A DNA stretch of 64,000 nucleotides, taken from the NCBI GenBank assembly GCA_015207155.1, contig JADEXK010000027.1:1-64000 (forward strand), read 5' to 3'. The position numbers and the translations under genes are program-made. Shown in pieces: positions 8,797-17,523 of the stretch. Source of the DNA: Nostocales cyanobacterium LEGE 11386. Its GTDB lineage: Bacteria > Cyanobacteriota > Cyanobacteriia > Cyanobacteriales > Nostocaceae. The notes below the pieces were generated by a model, which saw only the letters and a program-made list of their open reading frames with translations, was not told the DNA's origin and made no database searches. How positions within the stretch are numbered: position 1 is the stretch's first letter; each line of letters starts with the position of its first letter.

Positions 8797-9110
8797 AAGT
8801 TAAGAAAAATTACAAAATTAATCTTAGCTTTGATGGTCTTGATGCACTATACAAATGAAACATTACATGGATTAACGAAATTCTGACGTTTCAAACTTGT
8901 GGCTATTATTCATCAGATGAGCAGCGTAAATGCCTAGCGGTAAGGCAGCACTACAAAATGGCTAGTCTGTCCCCGACTATGTAAGTGCAAAGCGCCTGCC
9001 GCAAGCTGATGTTGCAGATATGTTCAAGGTATGCCTGTTTGGCGAGGCTGTTCCCAAAATAGGGCTTGTTGTTAAACACTGCTCATATGGATAAAATCAA
9101 AGTTAAACCC
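8797..9110 (+). repeat. Diverged direct repeat, copy B2
   Basis: Second, longer copy of the segment at 7985-8180, upstream of the sensor kinase gene. The best-matching blocks are GTCTTGATG at 8836, ATTAACG-AATTCTGACGTTTC at 8871 and TTAAACACTGCTCAT at about 9074. A GC-richer insert of about 100 bases separates the last two. Confidence 0.6.
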
Positions 9111-9456
9111 TAAAAATACCTAAGCCACACCTGAATTAGTTTGATCAGCGCGTCAGTTTTTGAACTAATAGGTCAAATATGTTTTCCATCAGCAGATTTG
9201 CTCGATACTAGAGAAAATTCTCTACAATAAACATGATAGAGAATACTGAACTCATAGAAAATTCAAACCAGTTTTTCAGTTTATTTGTCTGAGTTTATTT
9301 TGTTTAACATTAGATATTTAACTTTTAAATATATATAGATTTTTAATTAATTTTAATACTTGGTTAGCAGGAAATTCACAAATAACTGTAGGTGTTTCTG
9401 ATGTTTAATTTATTTATGGCTCTAGTGCTGACTTATGACAAGGAGAGAGTAAAGTC

Positions 9457-11436
9457 ATGAATTCTAGTGAACATAAGTTAGTTTTTTCTAATTCTCAATG
9501 GAAGCTACAGCCAGAAATAGATTTAAAGTTTGCTCATTTCCTGATAAATCAAGCTGTAGATGCTGCTTTTTGTTTAGGAGAAAATGAGCAGTTTCTTTAC
9601 CTCAATGATGCCACTTGCCAGATGACAGAGTATTCCCGTGAGGAATTACTTTCATTGAGGCTGCATGATATAGATATAGATTTTTCTCTACATAATTGGT
9701 CAGATATCAAATTACAAGATTCCTCTACCTTTAAATCTCGCTATCGCGCTAAGGGAGGTCGCATATTTTTAGTAGAAATATCCATTATTTATGTAGAAAA
9801 TCAAGGACAAAAGTTAGGCTGTGCTGTTGTTCGGGACAAAAGTGATGAAATAATAGAGTTGAGTGTACAAACATGGATGGATGAATTAAGGAATGCCAAA
9901 AACTATCTTCAACAAGAAGTTTCACAACTAAGTACAAAAGAAGCAGAACTAGGAATATCCCTGTCCATATTTCATTCCACCCTCGAATCTACGGCTGTTG
10001 GTATTGTTGCAGTTAACTTTGAAGGAGATATTCTGAGTTTAAATCAGAAGTTTATCGATATGTGGCAGATTCCACAGTCCTTGATATTATCCAAGAAATG
10101 TCCTCAATGTAAAGCCTTTTTTGAAAATCAACTTAAAGATCCAGAAGCCTTTTCTCAGCTCATTTGGGAAGTTTCTAGCCAGTCTGATTTTGAGAGCTAT
10201 TATATTCTGGAATTGAAGGATGGTAGGACGTTTGCCCACTACTCGAAACCTCACTACCTAGGGGATAAAATTGTTGGTAGAGTGTGGAGTATTTGGGACA
10301 TTACTGAATCCAAACAAACAGAGGAAGCACTCAGGCTGAATGAAGCGAGATTCCGGACTTTAGCAGAAACAACAGAAGCGAACATTTTCCTGCTTCAAGG
10401 TACGCGACTTTGCTACATAAATCCGGCGGTAGAAAAACTCACTGGCTACAAAAAAGAGGAATTGCTCAACAACTTTGATCTGCGCCAACTAGTTAAGAGT
10501 AAAGAACGTAGGCAGATACGCAACCAAAACGCGGTAGCGAACTTTGAATATCAGGAAATGAATCTGCTCATAAAAGATGGTACAGAACGCTGGCTAGCTT
10601 GCGCGGTTGCCAAGCTTGATGGAACGCTGGATTTTGGGGGAAAACCAGTTGAATTGATTACAGGTATAGATATCACTGATTATAAAAATGTAGAGTCAGA
10701 CCTTAACCAGGCTTTAGAACAAGCAAAACAACTTAGCGAACTGAGAGCGCGATTTCTTTCTATGGTCTGTCATCAATTTCGGACTCCACTGAATATTGTT
10801 TCATTCTCCAATAGCTTACTTAAAGAACAAGTAGACAAACACACAGAAAAGAAAATCCAACCATTACTCGAGCATATTGAAAAAGCCATTGAACAAATCA
10901 GCCAGATGTTGGATGATACTTTGTTCTTTGCTAAAGCCGAAACAGCAAAACTCAGCTTTGAGCCTCAACCGCTTGATTTAGTCCAGTTCTGCCATAATTT
11001 AGTGGCACAAATGCACATGAGCATGAGCCAAAGACCAATCAGTTTTGTTAGTCAGTTTGACTTTTTAGCAGCCTGTGTTGATCCAAAATTACTAGAGCCT
11101 ATTTTGAAAAATTTACTCGATAATGCAATTAAATATTCTCCCTCCCACATGCTCATTGATTTCATACTTGCTTGCGAGAATGGGAAGTTAATTTTTCAGG
11201 TCAAAGACCAGGGAATTGGCATTCCACTAGGAGATCAACAAAGATTATTTGAACCATTTTATCGGGGGAGCAATGTTGATAATATACCTGGTACTGGACT
11301 AGGATTATCAATTATCAAAACCCTTGTAGACTTGCATGGCGGTCAAGTTGCTGTGGAAAGTGAGGTAGGCGTAGGCACTATGTTTACTGTAATGCTGCCA
11401 TTAATTAAAGAAGAATCTGTCCTTTCCCCGTTATAG
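9457..11436 (+). CDS. Multi-PAS sensor histidine kinase divergent from the scytonemin operon
   Basis: A 659-residue kinase without obvious transmembrane segments, so probably cytoplasmic. Three PAS-like segments lie at about 30-130, 170-290 and 305-420 (LNDATCQMTEYSREEL and LCYINPAVEKLTGYKKEEL are typical). A HisKA dimerisation helix follows with the phospho-accepting H-box FLSMVCHQFRTPLN, then a HATPase domain with NLLDNAIKYSP, DQGIGIP and GTGLGLSI. The nearby AraC-type response regulator starts 90 bases downstream. In Nostoc punctiforme the equivalent pair (Npun_F1277/F1278) adjoins the scy genes, and the regulator is needed for scytonemin production. The signal is unknown; the PAS domains suggest a light- or redox-linked input. 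Confidence 0.9.
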   Translation: MNSSEHKLVFSNSQWKLQPEIDLKFAHFLINQAVDAAFCLGENEQFLYLNDATCQMTEYSREELLSLRLHDIDIDFSLHNWSDIKLQDSSTFKSRYRAKGGRIFLVEISIIYVENQGQKLGCAVVRDKSDEIIELSVQTWMDELRNAKNYLQQEVSQLSTKEAELGISLSIFHSTLESTAVGIVAVNFEGDILSLNQKFIDMWQIPQSLILSKKCPQCKAFFENQLKDPEAFSQLIWEVSSQSDFESYYILELKDGRTFAHYSKPHYLGDKIVGRVWSIWDITESKQTEEALRLNEARFRTLAETTEANIFLLQGTRLCYINPAVEKLTGYKKEELLNNFDLRQLVKSKERRQIRNQNAVANFEYQEMNLLIKDGTERWLACAVAKLDGTLDFGGKPVELITGIDITDYKNVESDLNQALEQAKQLSELRARFLSMVCHQFRTPLNIVSFSNSLLKEQVDKHTEKKIQPLLEHIEKAIEQISQMLDDTLFFAKAETAKLSFEPQPLDLVQFCHNLVAQMHMSMSQRPISFVSQFDFLAACVDPKLLEPILKNLLDNAIKYSPSHMLIDFILACENGKLIFQVKDQGIGIPLGDQQRLFEPFYRGSNVDNIPGTGLGLSIIKTLVDLHGGQVAVESEVGVGTMFTVMLPLIKEESVLSPL

Positions 11437-11525
11437 ATGTTGAAATCAAAATATTAACAGTTATAACTCTGGGAAAGAAACAATTAATCTCGTCCGTTTC
11501 CTGCCACAATTTAGGGTGCTAGAAA

Positions 11526-12359
11526 ATGAAGTACGAATCACCAAAAAAAATTCTGATAATTGAAGATGATACTGTTACCCGCAATCTTTATGTAAAGGGG
11601 CTTCAAGCTAAAGGTTTTGATACTATAAGTGCTGAAAATGGTATTACTGGTATTCAACAAGTACAGGAGCATGTACCTGATTTAGTAGTTTGTGATATCA
11701 CAATGCCTGATATGGATGGTTATAGTGTTCTAACGATGCTACGCCAAGATCCTGTGACAGCAATTATTCCCTTTATTTTTATCACTGGCAGCTGCACTAG
11801 AGGAGCTGTTCGCAAAGGTATGGAGTTAGGTGCAGATGACTATGTTACTAAACCTTCTACATTAGACGAACTGCTCAGAGCAATCACTACCCAGTTGCAA
11901 AGACAAGCTATACTCCAACGCTGGTGCGCCACTAAATTTCAAGAAGCTCAAAAATCAGCATCCGCAGATAAAACTTCAGTGTTGAACTATCCTCAATCAA
12001 TCTTTCCCCCTGTTCCCCAATTAAAAAAAGTTTTTGACTTTATTGAAGCCCACTATCACCAAGGAATTACGCTGTGTGATGTAGCTGAGGCAGTTGGTTA
12101 CTCACCTGCTTACTTAACTAACCAAGTAGGTAGACAAACAGGAGAGACTGTAAACAGCTGGATTGTCAAACGCCGCATGGAGGGAGCTCGGTTCTTGCTG
12201 CAAAATTATAACCAAACCGTTGAGCAAATTGCCAAAGAGTTGGGTTATCAAGATGTGTCTCATTTCTCTCGTCAGTTTCGTCAACATCACGGTTTACCTC
12301 CCCATGCTTGGCGCAAAGAACATCAGGTTGGGCATTGCCGCATGGGAGTACGTGCTTGA
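11526..12359 (+). CDS. AraC-family response regulator for scytonemin synthesis
   Basis: A 277-residue protein with an N-terminal receiver domain: acidic pair IIEDD, phospho-acceptor D57 in VVCDITMPDMDG, and the conserved lysine in DDYVTKPS. A linker leads to a C-terminal AraC/XylS double helix-turn-helix (about 165-265) with GYSPAYLTNQVGRQTG and LGYQDVSHFSRQFRQHHG. It follows the sensor kinase on the same strand. The homologue Npun_F1278 is required for scytonemin biosynthesis in N. punctiforme, so this is the probable activator of the divergent scyABCDE operon. Its likely targets are in the 7.0-9.4 kb gap. Confidence 0.92.
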   Translation: MKYESPKKILIIEDDTVTRNLYVKGLQAKGFDTISAENGITGIQQVQEHVPDLVVCDITMPDMDGYSVLTMLRQDPVTAIIPFIFITGSCTRGAVRKGMELGADDYVTKPSTLDELLRAITTQLQRQAILQRWCATKFQEAQKSASADKTSVLNYPQSIFPPVPQLKKVFDFIEAHYHQGITLCDVAEAVGYSPAYLTNQVGRQTGETVNSWIVKRRMEGARFLLQNYNQTVEQIAKELGYQDVSHFSRQFRQHHGLPPHAWRKEHQVGHCRMGVRA

Positions 12360-12420
12360 GGATAAAGGCAGGGGAACATCAGAAAATAAATTAACGTGAA
12401 TTCGATGAACCTCACCCCAA

Positions 12421-12449
12421 CCCCTCTCCGTGTCGGAGAGGGGCAAAAA
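12421..12449 (+). terminator. Strong hairpin downstream of the response regulator
   Basis: CCCCTCTCCG and CGGAGAGGGG form a perfect 10-base stem with a 3-base loop, followed by CAAAAAT rather than a T run. It could terminate or protect the two-component transcript; it also belongs to a common dispersed palindrome type. Confidence 0.5.
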
Positions 12450-12508
12450 TACTGTCGGTTCGCTCATTTTTGATGAGTAAGAAGAAAGAAGCACTTTTGC
12501 ACTCCGTC

Positions 12509-12560
12509 AAGACCCCACCCATTGTGGTCACTAAGCGGCTCGAAGTGTGGGTGGTCTTTT
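12509..12560 (+). terminator. Hairpin followed by a T run
   Basis: AAGACCCCACCCA pairs with TGTGGGTGGTCTT across about 25 bases, and the right arm ends in TTTT. Likely intrinsic terminator after the two-component genes. Confidence 0.5.
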
Positions 12561-12900
12561 AACTCAGCACTTTTCATCTCGCGGGCATCTCGAATAGGCG
12601 ATCGCTTGCACTCAAACTTTGATTCTGCTTTAAGCTGAATTGAGCAGCTACGTATTTAAAGTTAGTTTGCAAAAAAATTAGCTTATAATTATATCATACA
12701 TTGTTATTAATTTATATATTTTTCTTGCCTAAACAACCAAACAACATAAAATAGTCCGATTGTTGATCACAAAGATATATTCTGTATATAATTTAAGTAA
12801 TATTTGTAACTTTCTTTACCCAAAATAAGTATAAATTTTATCTATTAGCAAAAAATTCAGGTTGAGAAATTTATCAAAAACAATGTGATTTTTTGGTTGT

Positions 12901-12930
12901 CTTAACCTTTCGTTTACCTTGGGATGTATC
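12901..12930 (+). promoter_or_regulatory. Pho-box-like direct repeats upstream of pst
   Basis: CTTAACCT, GTTTACCT and GATGTATC follow each other at 3-base spacing, so they recur every 11 bases. The cyanobacterial SphR/PhoB box is three repeats of a PyTTAAPyPy-type octamer with that spacing; the first repeat fits well, the second fairly, the third poorly. It lies 57 bases before the relic pstS start and about 280 bases before the intact pstS. Confidence 0.5.
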
Positions 12931-12986
12931 TTTTAGAGATATCTTGGTGTGGCTTATATGGATAAATTCACGAAAGAGTGACGGCA

Positions 12987-13148
12987 ATGCTATCACGTCT
13001 ACATGTAGTCAACAAGAGTCGCCTAGCAGCTACAGCATCGGTGTTAGATTTGACATCCATTTTAGGGGCTTGTGTCACAAAGCAAGCCTCAGATATTTCC
13101 GGTGGTACTGCTACAACTGTAGACTTGGTGCCAGTGATGTTGCCATGA
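12987..13148 (+). pseudogene. Truncated pstS relic (lipoprotein signal peptide only)
   Basis: A 53-codon reading frame beginning MLSRLHVVNKSRLAATASVL, with a lipobox SILGAC at residues 24-29, then KQASDISGGTATT and a stop. This matches the start of the longer cyanobacterial PstS type and stops before the phosphate-binding domain. The intact pstS 64 bases downstream has a different leader. The position between the Pho-box-like repeats and the intact operon suggests a former first gene of a tandem pstS pair, now reduced to its leader. It may still be translated as a short peptide. Confidence 0.65.
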
Positions 13149-13211
13149 CCGATGAAGCAAGGTCTTTTTGATCTGAATCCGTAGTCGTTTCGCAAAGTGA
13201 ACATATTTTTC

Positions 13212-14318
13212 ATGATTCTCAATCGCAAAGTCCTTTTAGCAATCGCCTCTCTACCCATCGTGTTGGTAGCAACAGCCTGTGCACCTAACTCAGAACCTGG
13301 TAGCACTGCTAACGGTGGTGGACAGAATGTAGCCGCTACTGGTGAAAGGGTAGCAATTAGTGGGGCTGGGGCGAGCTTCCCTGCACCTCTTTTTCAACGA
13401 TGGTTTGATGCCTATAACCGCCAAGTCAACCCCAACACTCAGGTGAGCTACCAGTCCGTAGGAAGTGGGGCAGGCTTGGAGCAGTACATTAACGGTACTG
13501 TAGACTTTGGGGCTAGTGAAGCACCCATTACTGACTCGGCAGATCGGCTCAAGTCCTTCAAAGACAAGTACAATTACGATCCGATCCAAATCCCCATGAC
13601 GGGAGGTTTTTTATCCTTCTCCTACAACTTGCCGGGAGTTGAAGATCAACAACTCAGACTCTCCCGCACAACCTATTGTGGCATTGTAACGGGCAAAATT
13701 ACTCGCTGGAATGATCCAGCGATCGCCAAAGACAACCCAGGTTTAAAAATTCCCGACTTACCCGTGACCTTTGCTCACCGATCTGATGGCAGTGGTACAA
13801 CCTTTGTATTCACCAACCACATTCAAACTGTCTGCCCAGACTGGACTGGTGGCGCGGGAACCTCAGTTAAATGGCCTGTGGGAATTGGCGGTCAAGGTAA
13901 TGAAGGGGTAGCCGCCACCATTCAGCAGAATGAAGGAGCCATTGGTTATTTATCTTATGCCTACGCTGCCCTTAACGACATTGACTCAGCTTTAATTGAA
14001 AACAAAGCTGGCACCTTTATCGCCCCATCCCCTGAAGCCGCAGCCAAGGCTCTGTTAGATGAGCCAGTACCTGATGACTTTGCCCTCCTAATCCCCGATC
14101 CATCTGGTAAGGATTCTTACCCCATCGTCGGTCTAGCTTGGGTGATGATTTATCGCAATTATCCAGACGATGCCAAATGGAAAGCCATGCGTAGTGTCTT
14201 TGAATGGTCTTTAGGCCCAGAAGGCAAGAAGGTGGCAGAGGAACTTCTTTATGTCCCCATTCCTGATGCTCTAGTAGAGCGGATTAAAAAGGAGTTTGAC
14301 ACTGTGAACGCCAAATAG
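13212..14318 (+). CDS. pstS: Phosphate ABC transporter, substrate-binding lipoprotein PstS
   Basis: A 368-residue periplasmic phosphate-binding lipoprotein. The leader MILNRKVLLAIASLP ends in lipobox VATAC (Cys23). Family motifs are SGAGASFPAPLFQRW, SVGSGAGLEQY, VDFGASEAP and HRSDGSGTTFVFTNHI, which includes the phosphate-binding serines and threonines. The ATG at 13212 is preferred to an in-frame GTG at 13197 because it gives a normal signal peptide. First intact gene of pstSCAB; a perfect 12-base hairpin separates it from pstC. Expected to be induced by phosphate starvation through SphS/SphR. Confidence 0.93.
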   Translation: MILNRKVLLAIASLPIVLVATACAPNSEPGSTANGGGQNVAATGERVAISGAGASFPAPLFQRWFDAYNRQVNPNTQVSYQSVGSGAGLEQYINGTVDFGASEAPITDSADRLKSFKDKYNYDPIQIPMTGGFLSFSYNLPGVEDQQLRLSRTTYCGIVTGKITRWNDPAIAKDNPGLKIPDLPVTFAHRSDGSGTTFVFTNHIQTVCPDWTGGAGTSVKWPVGIGGQGNEGVAATIQQNEGAIGYLSYAYAALNDIDSALIENKAGTFIAPSPEAAAKALLDEPVPDDFALLIPDPSGKDSYPIVGLAWVMIYRNYPDDAKWKAMRSVFEWSLGPEGKKVAEELLYVPIPDALVERIKKEFDTVNAK

Positions 14319-14330
14319 GGAACCGAGAGT

Positions 14331-14365
14331 TTTGGGAGTGTTCTTGATCATCAAACACTCCCAAA
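14331..14365 (+). promoter_or_regulatory. Intercistronic hairpin between pstS and pstC
   Basis: TTTGGGAGTGTT at 14331-14342 pairs perfectly with AACACTCCCAAA at 14354-14365 around an 11-base loop, with no T run. Such hairpins after binding-protein genes usually allow partial termination or shield the upstream message, giving more PstS than membrane components. Confidence 0.65.
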
Positions 14366-14435
14366 GTTGACCTAGTAGGATGCCTAAATTTGGGACATGA
14401 CTATCTAATAACCTTTTAAGGAGCAAAAAAACGTC

Positions 14436-15401
14436 ATGACGTCGGCTGACCAATCAACTCCATTAACCAGGAGTAGCCTGGAAAAGCAAAACAATACATC
14501 TAGGGTGCTTGATGTTGGTTTTTGGGGACTCACTTTGCTACTAGCCATCGGTGCTGGAGCAGTTTTACTCTGGGTGATCTTACAGACAGCTATAGAAGCT
14601 ATCCCAGCCATTCAAGAATTTGGTCTCGGTTTTGTAGTTGGTACAGACTGGAACCCTGTTACCAACGTCTATGGCGTACTGCCTCAGATATATGGAACCA
14701 TAGTTACCGCCTTGATTGCTCTGTTAATTGCCATTCCCCTGGGCATTGGAGTCGCTGTCTTTTTAACCGAAGGATTTGCTCCCAAGTGGGTGACAACTCC
14801 CATTGGCTTTGCCATTGAGCTAATTGTCGCTGTTCCCAGTGTAGTTTTAGGAATTTGGGGTATTTTCGTCCTCATTCCTGCCATCAGGCCGATTTTCGGG
14901 TTTCTTAATGAACACCTAGGCTGGATTCCCATATTTAGTGGCAATGCTGTTCGAGGTAATAGCTTACTGATTGTTGGCTTGGTACTGTCAATCATGATTG
15001 TGCCTATTATTATTTCCATTACCCGCAGTACCTTAGAAGTTTTACCCAAAGACCTCCGCAACGGTTCCTTAGCCTTGGGAGCAACCCGTTGGGAAACGAT
15101 TTTAAGAGTACTGATTCCCGCAGGCTTGTCTGGCATTATCAGTTCCATTATGTTGGCTATGGGTCGGGCGATGGGGGAAACAATGGTCGCTGCCATGCTA
15201 GTTGGTAATGCCAACCGCATCAACATATCATGGTTGCAACCAGGATCGACTATCACAGGTTTGATTGCCTCCCAGTTCGGAGAAGCCGGACGCACCCAAG
15301 TTGCGGCTCTGATGTACGCTGGTTTAGTGCTAATGATCTTGTCGTTGGTGGTGAATATTTTCGCTGAGTTGATTATTCGTCGCTTCCAGAATATTGAGTA
15401 A
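14436..15401 (+). CDS. pstC: Phosphate ABC transporter permease PstC
   Basis: A 321-residue inner-membrane permease with about six transmembrane helices. The ABC-interaction loop reads LRNGSLALGATRWETILRVLIPAGLSG (within 205-235), followed by AMGRAMGETM, typical of PstC. It pairs with PstA to form the phosphate channel. An AAGGAG ribosome site lies 11 bases before the ATG. Second structural gene of the operon. Confidence 0.93.
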   Translation: MTSADQSTPLTRSSLEKQNNTSRVLDVGFWGLTLLLAIGAGAVLLWVILQTAIEAIPAIQEFGLGFVVGTDWNPVTNVYGVLPQIYGTIVTALIALLIAIPLGIGVAVFLTEGFAPKWVTTPIGFAIELIVAVPSVVLGIWGIFVLIPAIRPIFGFLNEHLGWIPIFSGNAVRGNSLLIVGLVLSIMIVPIIISITRSTLEVLPKDLRNGSLALGATRWETILRVLIPAGLSGIISSIMLAMGRAMGETMVAAMLVGNANRINISWLQPGSTITGLIASQFGEAGRTQVAALMYAGLVLMILSLVVNIFAELIIRRFQNIE

Positions 15402-15468
15402 AGTTTCAGCCTTTTTCCTCAGCTTTTAATAAGAGTAGATGCAAGATTAAGTTTACAGAAGAGCAATT

Positions 15469-16374
15469 ATGGATACTCCAGGTAATCAGCCTTCCTTTGG
15501 GTACAAAGGCAATGATTTCGATATCAGTAATAAGTCCATGGCTCCCCATCGTCGCATAACTGAGCAGGTATTGACGATTTTAACTATGGTCTTTGCCGCA
15601 ACGGTAGTTATCCCTCTACTGTGGGTTTTGTTTAGTGTGTTTGAAAAGGGTGTTGATGCTCTGATATTTCCAGACATTTTTACTAAGCTTCCCCCACCTC
15701 CTGGTTTATCTGATGGAGGCTTTGGTCATGCCATTATTGGGACTTTAATGACTCTGGGAGTTGGTACATTAATTTCAGTTCCCTTCGGTGTTATTGCTGC
15801 CGTTTACCTAGCTGAGTTTGGTCGGGGAACTAAATTGGCTTACTTAGTCAAATTTTCCTGCAATGTACTCACTGGAGTCCCGGCTATTCTCTGCGGCTTA
15901 TTTGCCTATTCCATTGTGGTTAGGCCTTTAGGTTCATTTTCGGCTTTTTCTGGTGGGGTAGCCTTGGCTGTGTTAATGCTGCCTATTATTATTCGGTCTA
16001 CAGAAGAAGCTTTGTTACTAGTGCCTAATGATTTGCGATTGGCATCAACAGGTATTGGTGCAACCAGATTTGAAACCGTTATCCAGATTGTGTTACCAGC
16101 AGCTTTGACTTCAATTGTTACGGGTGTCGTTTTATCCGTTGCCCGTGCAGCCGGGGAAGCCGCTCCTTTGTTGTTTACCGCGTTTAACAATAATTTCTGG
16201 GCTGGGAATGTTTGGGAACCTGTAGCAACGCTGCCAGTGTTGATTTACTTTTTCTCGATTCTTCCCTATAAAGCTTCTCAGAGTTTGGCTTGGGCAGCAG
16301 CCTTGATGTTATTGTCAATTGTGCTGTTGTTTAGTATTTTGGCTCGGTATTTCAGTCGGCAGAAGAAGTTCTAG
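15469..16374 (+). CDS. pstA: Phosphate ABC transporter permease PstA
   Basis: A 301-residue permease with six predicted membrane helices; the cytoplasmic EAA-type loop RLASTGIGATRFETVIQIVLPAAL and ARAAGEAAPLL match PstA. An N-terminal tail of about 30 polar residues precedes the first helix. It starts 67 bases after pstC on the same strand and forms the channel heterodimer with PstC. Confidence 0.93.
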   Translation: MDTPGNQPSFGYKGNDFDISNKSMAPHRRITEQVLTILTMVFAATVVIPLLWVLFSVFEKGVDALIFPDIFTKLPPPPGLSDGGFGHAIIGTLMTLGVGTLISVPFGVIAAVYLAEFGRGTKLAYLVKFSCNVLTGVPAILCGLFAYSIVVRPLGSFSAFSGGVALAVLMLPIIIRSTEEALLLVPNDLRLASTGIGATRFETVIQIVLPAALTSIVTGVVLSVARAAGEAAPLLFTAFNNNFWAGNVWEPVATLPVLIYFFSILPYKASQSLAWAAALMLLSIVLLFSILARYFSRQKKF

Positions 16375-16553
16375 CATCAGGGAAGTTGCACTAGTTTTTG
16401 TGCCAGAAAGTCACCCAGGTTTTATACCGTTTAAAGGAATTAATAGTTTCAATTACCAGTATCATCACTCGCTGGGCAACTCGCCGAAAAGCTGAGTGCA
16501 ACTGTATCTCAAGTACGGTTCTTCATCACAAAAATCTCCACTACACTAAAATT

Positions 16554-17357
16554 ATGGTTACTAACACTAGTACAGTGAATGACACTGAAACTGTTTTAAG
16601 AACAGAAAACTTGAACGTTTACTACGGCAAGTTCTTAGCTTTGCAGAATATTTGGCTGGACATACCCAAAAATAAGGTGACAGCTTTTATTGGCCCTTCT
16701 GGCTGTGGTAAGAGTACATTGCTACGGTGTTATAACCGTCTGAATGACTTAATTGAATCATTCCGGGCAGAAGGAAAAATTTTCTTTTACGATAAAAACT
16801 TGTATTCACCCGAAATTGATCCGGTAGTAGTGCGCCGGCGAATTGGGATGGTGTTTCAAAGACCAAACCCGTTTCCCAAATCAATTTATGACAACATTAC
16901 TTTTGGTGCCAAAATCAATGGTTACAGAGGTAATTTCGATGAATTAGTGGAAAAGAGTCTACGACAAGCTGCTTTGTGGGATGAAGTTAAAGACAAACTT
17001 AAGCAAAGTGGGGCATCCTTGTCTGGTGGACAACAACAACGTTTGTGTATTGCGCGGGCGATCGCAGTACAACCAGAAGTTATCCTCATGGATGAACCCT
17101 GTTCAGCGCTTGATCCCGTTTCTACTATCCGGGTAGAAGAACTCATCCATGAACTCAAAGAAAAATATACCATCGTCATCGTCACCCACAACATGCAACA
17201 AGCTGCACGGGTGTCTGATAAGACTGCCTTTTTCAACGTTAAAGTTGCAGAAGGTGGTCGCAGTGGCTATCTAGTGGAATACGATTCTACAGAAGTAATT
17301 TTCAATAATCCCAAGCAGGCAGATACCCGAGATTATGTCAGTGGCAGATTTGGTTAA
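16554..17357 (+). CDS. pstB: Phosphate ABC transporter ATPase PstB
   Basis: A 267-residue ATPase: Walker [11 protein letters not shown]-loop [16 protein letters not shown] (the Pst-specific form), signature LSGGQQQR, Walker [14 protein letters not shown] and the H-loop VTHNMQQA. It energises PstCA. The reading frame is open 52 codons further upstream, but that stretch shows no family similarity, so the ATG at 16554 is chosen. The 180-base gap after pstA has no terminator. The C-terminal insert [19 protein letters not shown] is typical of cyanobacterial PstB. Confidence 0.92.
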   Translation: MVTNTSTVNDTETVLRTENLNVYYGKFLALQNIWLDIPKNKVTAFIGPSGCGKSTLLRCYNRLNDLIESFRAEGKIFFYDKNLYSPEIDPVVVRRRIGMVFQRPNPFPKSIYDNITFGAKINGYRGNFDELVEKSLRQAALWDEVKDKLKQSGASLSGGQQQRLCIARAIAVQPEVILMDEPCSALDPVSTIRVEELIHELKEKYTIVIVTHNMQQAARVSDKTAFFNVKVAEGGRSGYLVEYDSTEVIFNNPKQADTRDYVSGRFG

Positions 17358-17382
17358 GCAAACAGATTAATCACTGTTATTA

Positions 17383-17421
17383 ATCCCCACCCTACAAAAT
17401 GTTGAAGGTGGGAATTTTTTT
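17383..17421 (+). terminator. Intrinsic terminator of the pst operon
   Basis: ATCCCCACC pairs with GGTGGGAAT (one mismatch) and is followed by TTTTTTTAT. It lies 26 bases after the pstB stop. Confidence 0.75.
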
Positions 17422-17523
17422 ATCCAAAAACGTCGAATAGGCATAACTTAACACGCGCAAACATCAATCTTTTGACCAAAGAAAGGAAAAGATGTACCTT
17501 GTGGAGAAAGTTGAGCAAAAAAA

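Larger units (their letters stand above)
7000..9456. other. Repeat-rich 2.4-kb intergenic region between scyA and its two-component system
   Basis: No convincing gene is present on either strand. The AT-rich gap holds two miniature inverted-repeat elements, two pairs of diverged direct repeats and a short hairpin; these are listed separately. It is the shared upstream region of the divergently transcribed scyA operon and the sensor kinase gene, so promoters for both must lie here, but no unambiguous promoter could be assigned by eye. Confidence 0.7.

Noticed and set aside
8574..8858. A 94-codon plus-strand open frame in the scyA-kinase gap
   Set aside because: Most of it translates the miniature element at 8551-8701 and its repeat motifs; no protein-like features or ribosome site.
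8930..9015. A GC-richer stretch in repeat B2 considered as a cobalamin-type riboswitch
   Set aside because: No B12-box (GCCACTG) or other riboswitch consensus, and no metabolite gene follows.
12893..13171. A 92-codon plus-strand frame upstream of pstS
   Set aside because: It crosses the Pho-box-like repeats and overlaps, in another frame, the recognisable pstS leader at 12987-13148.
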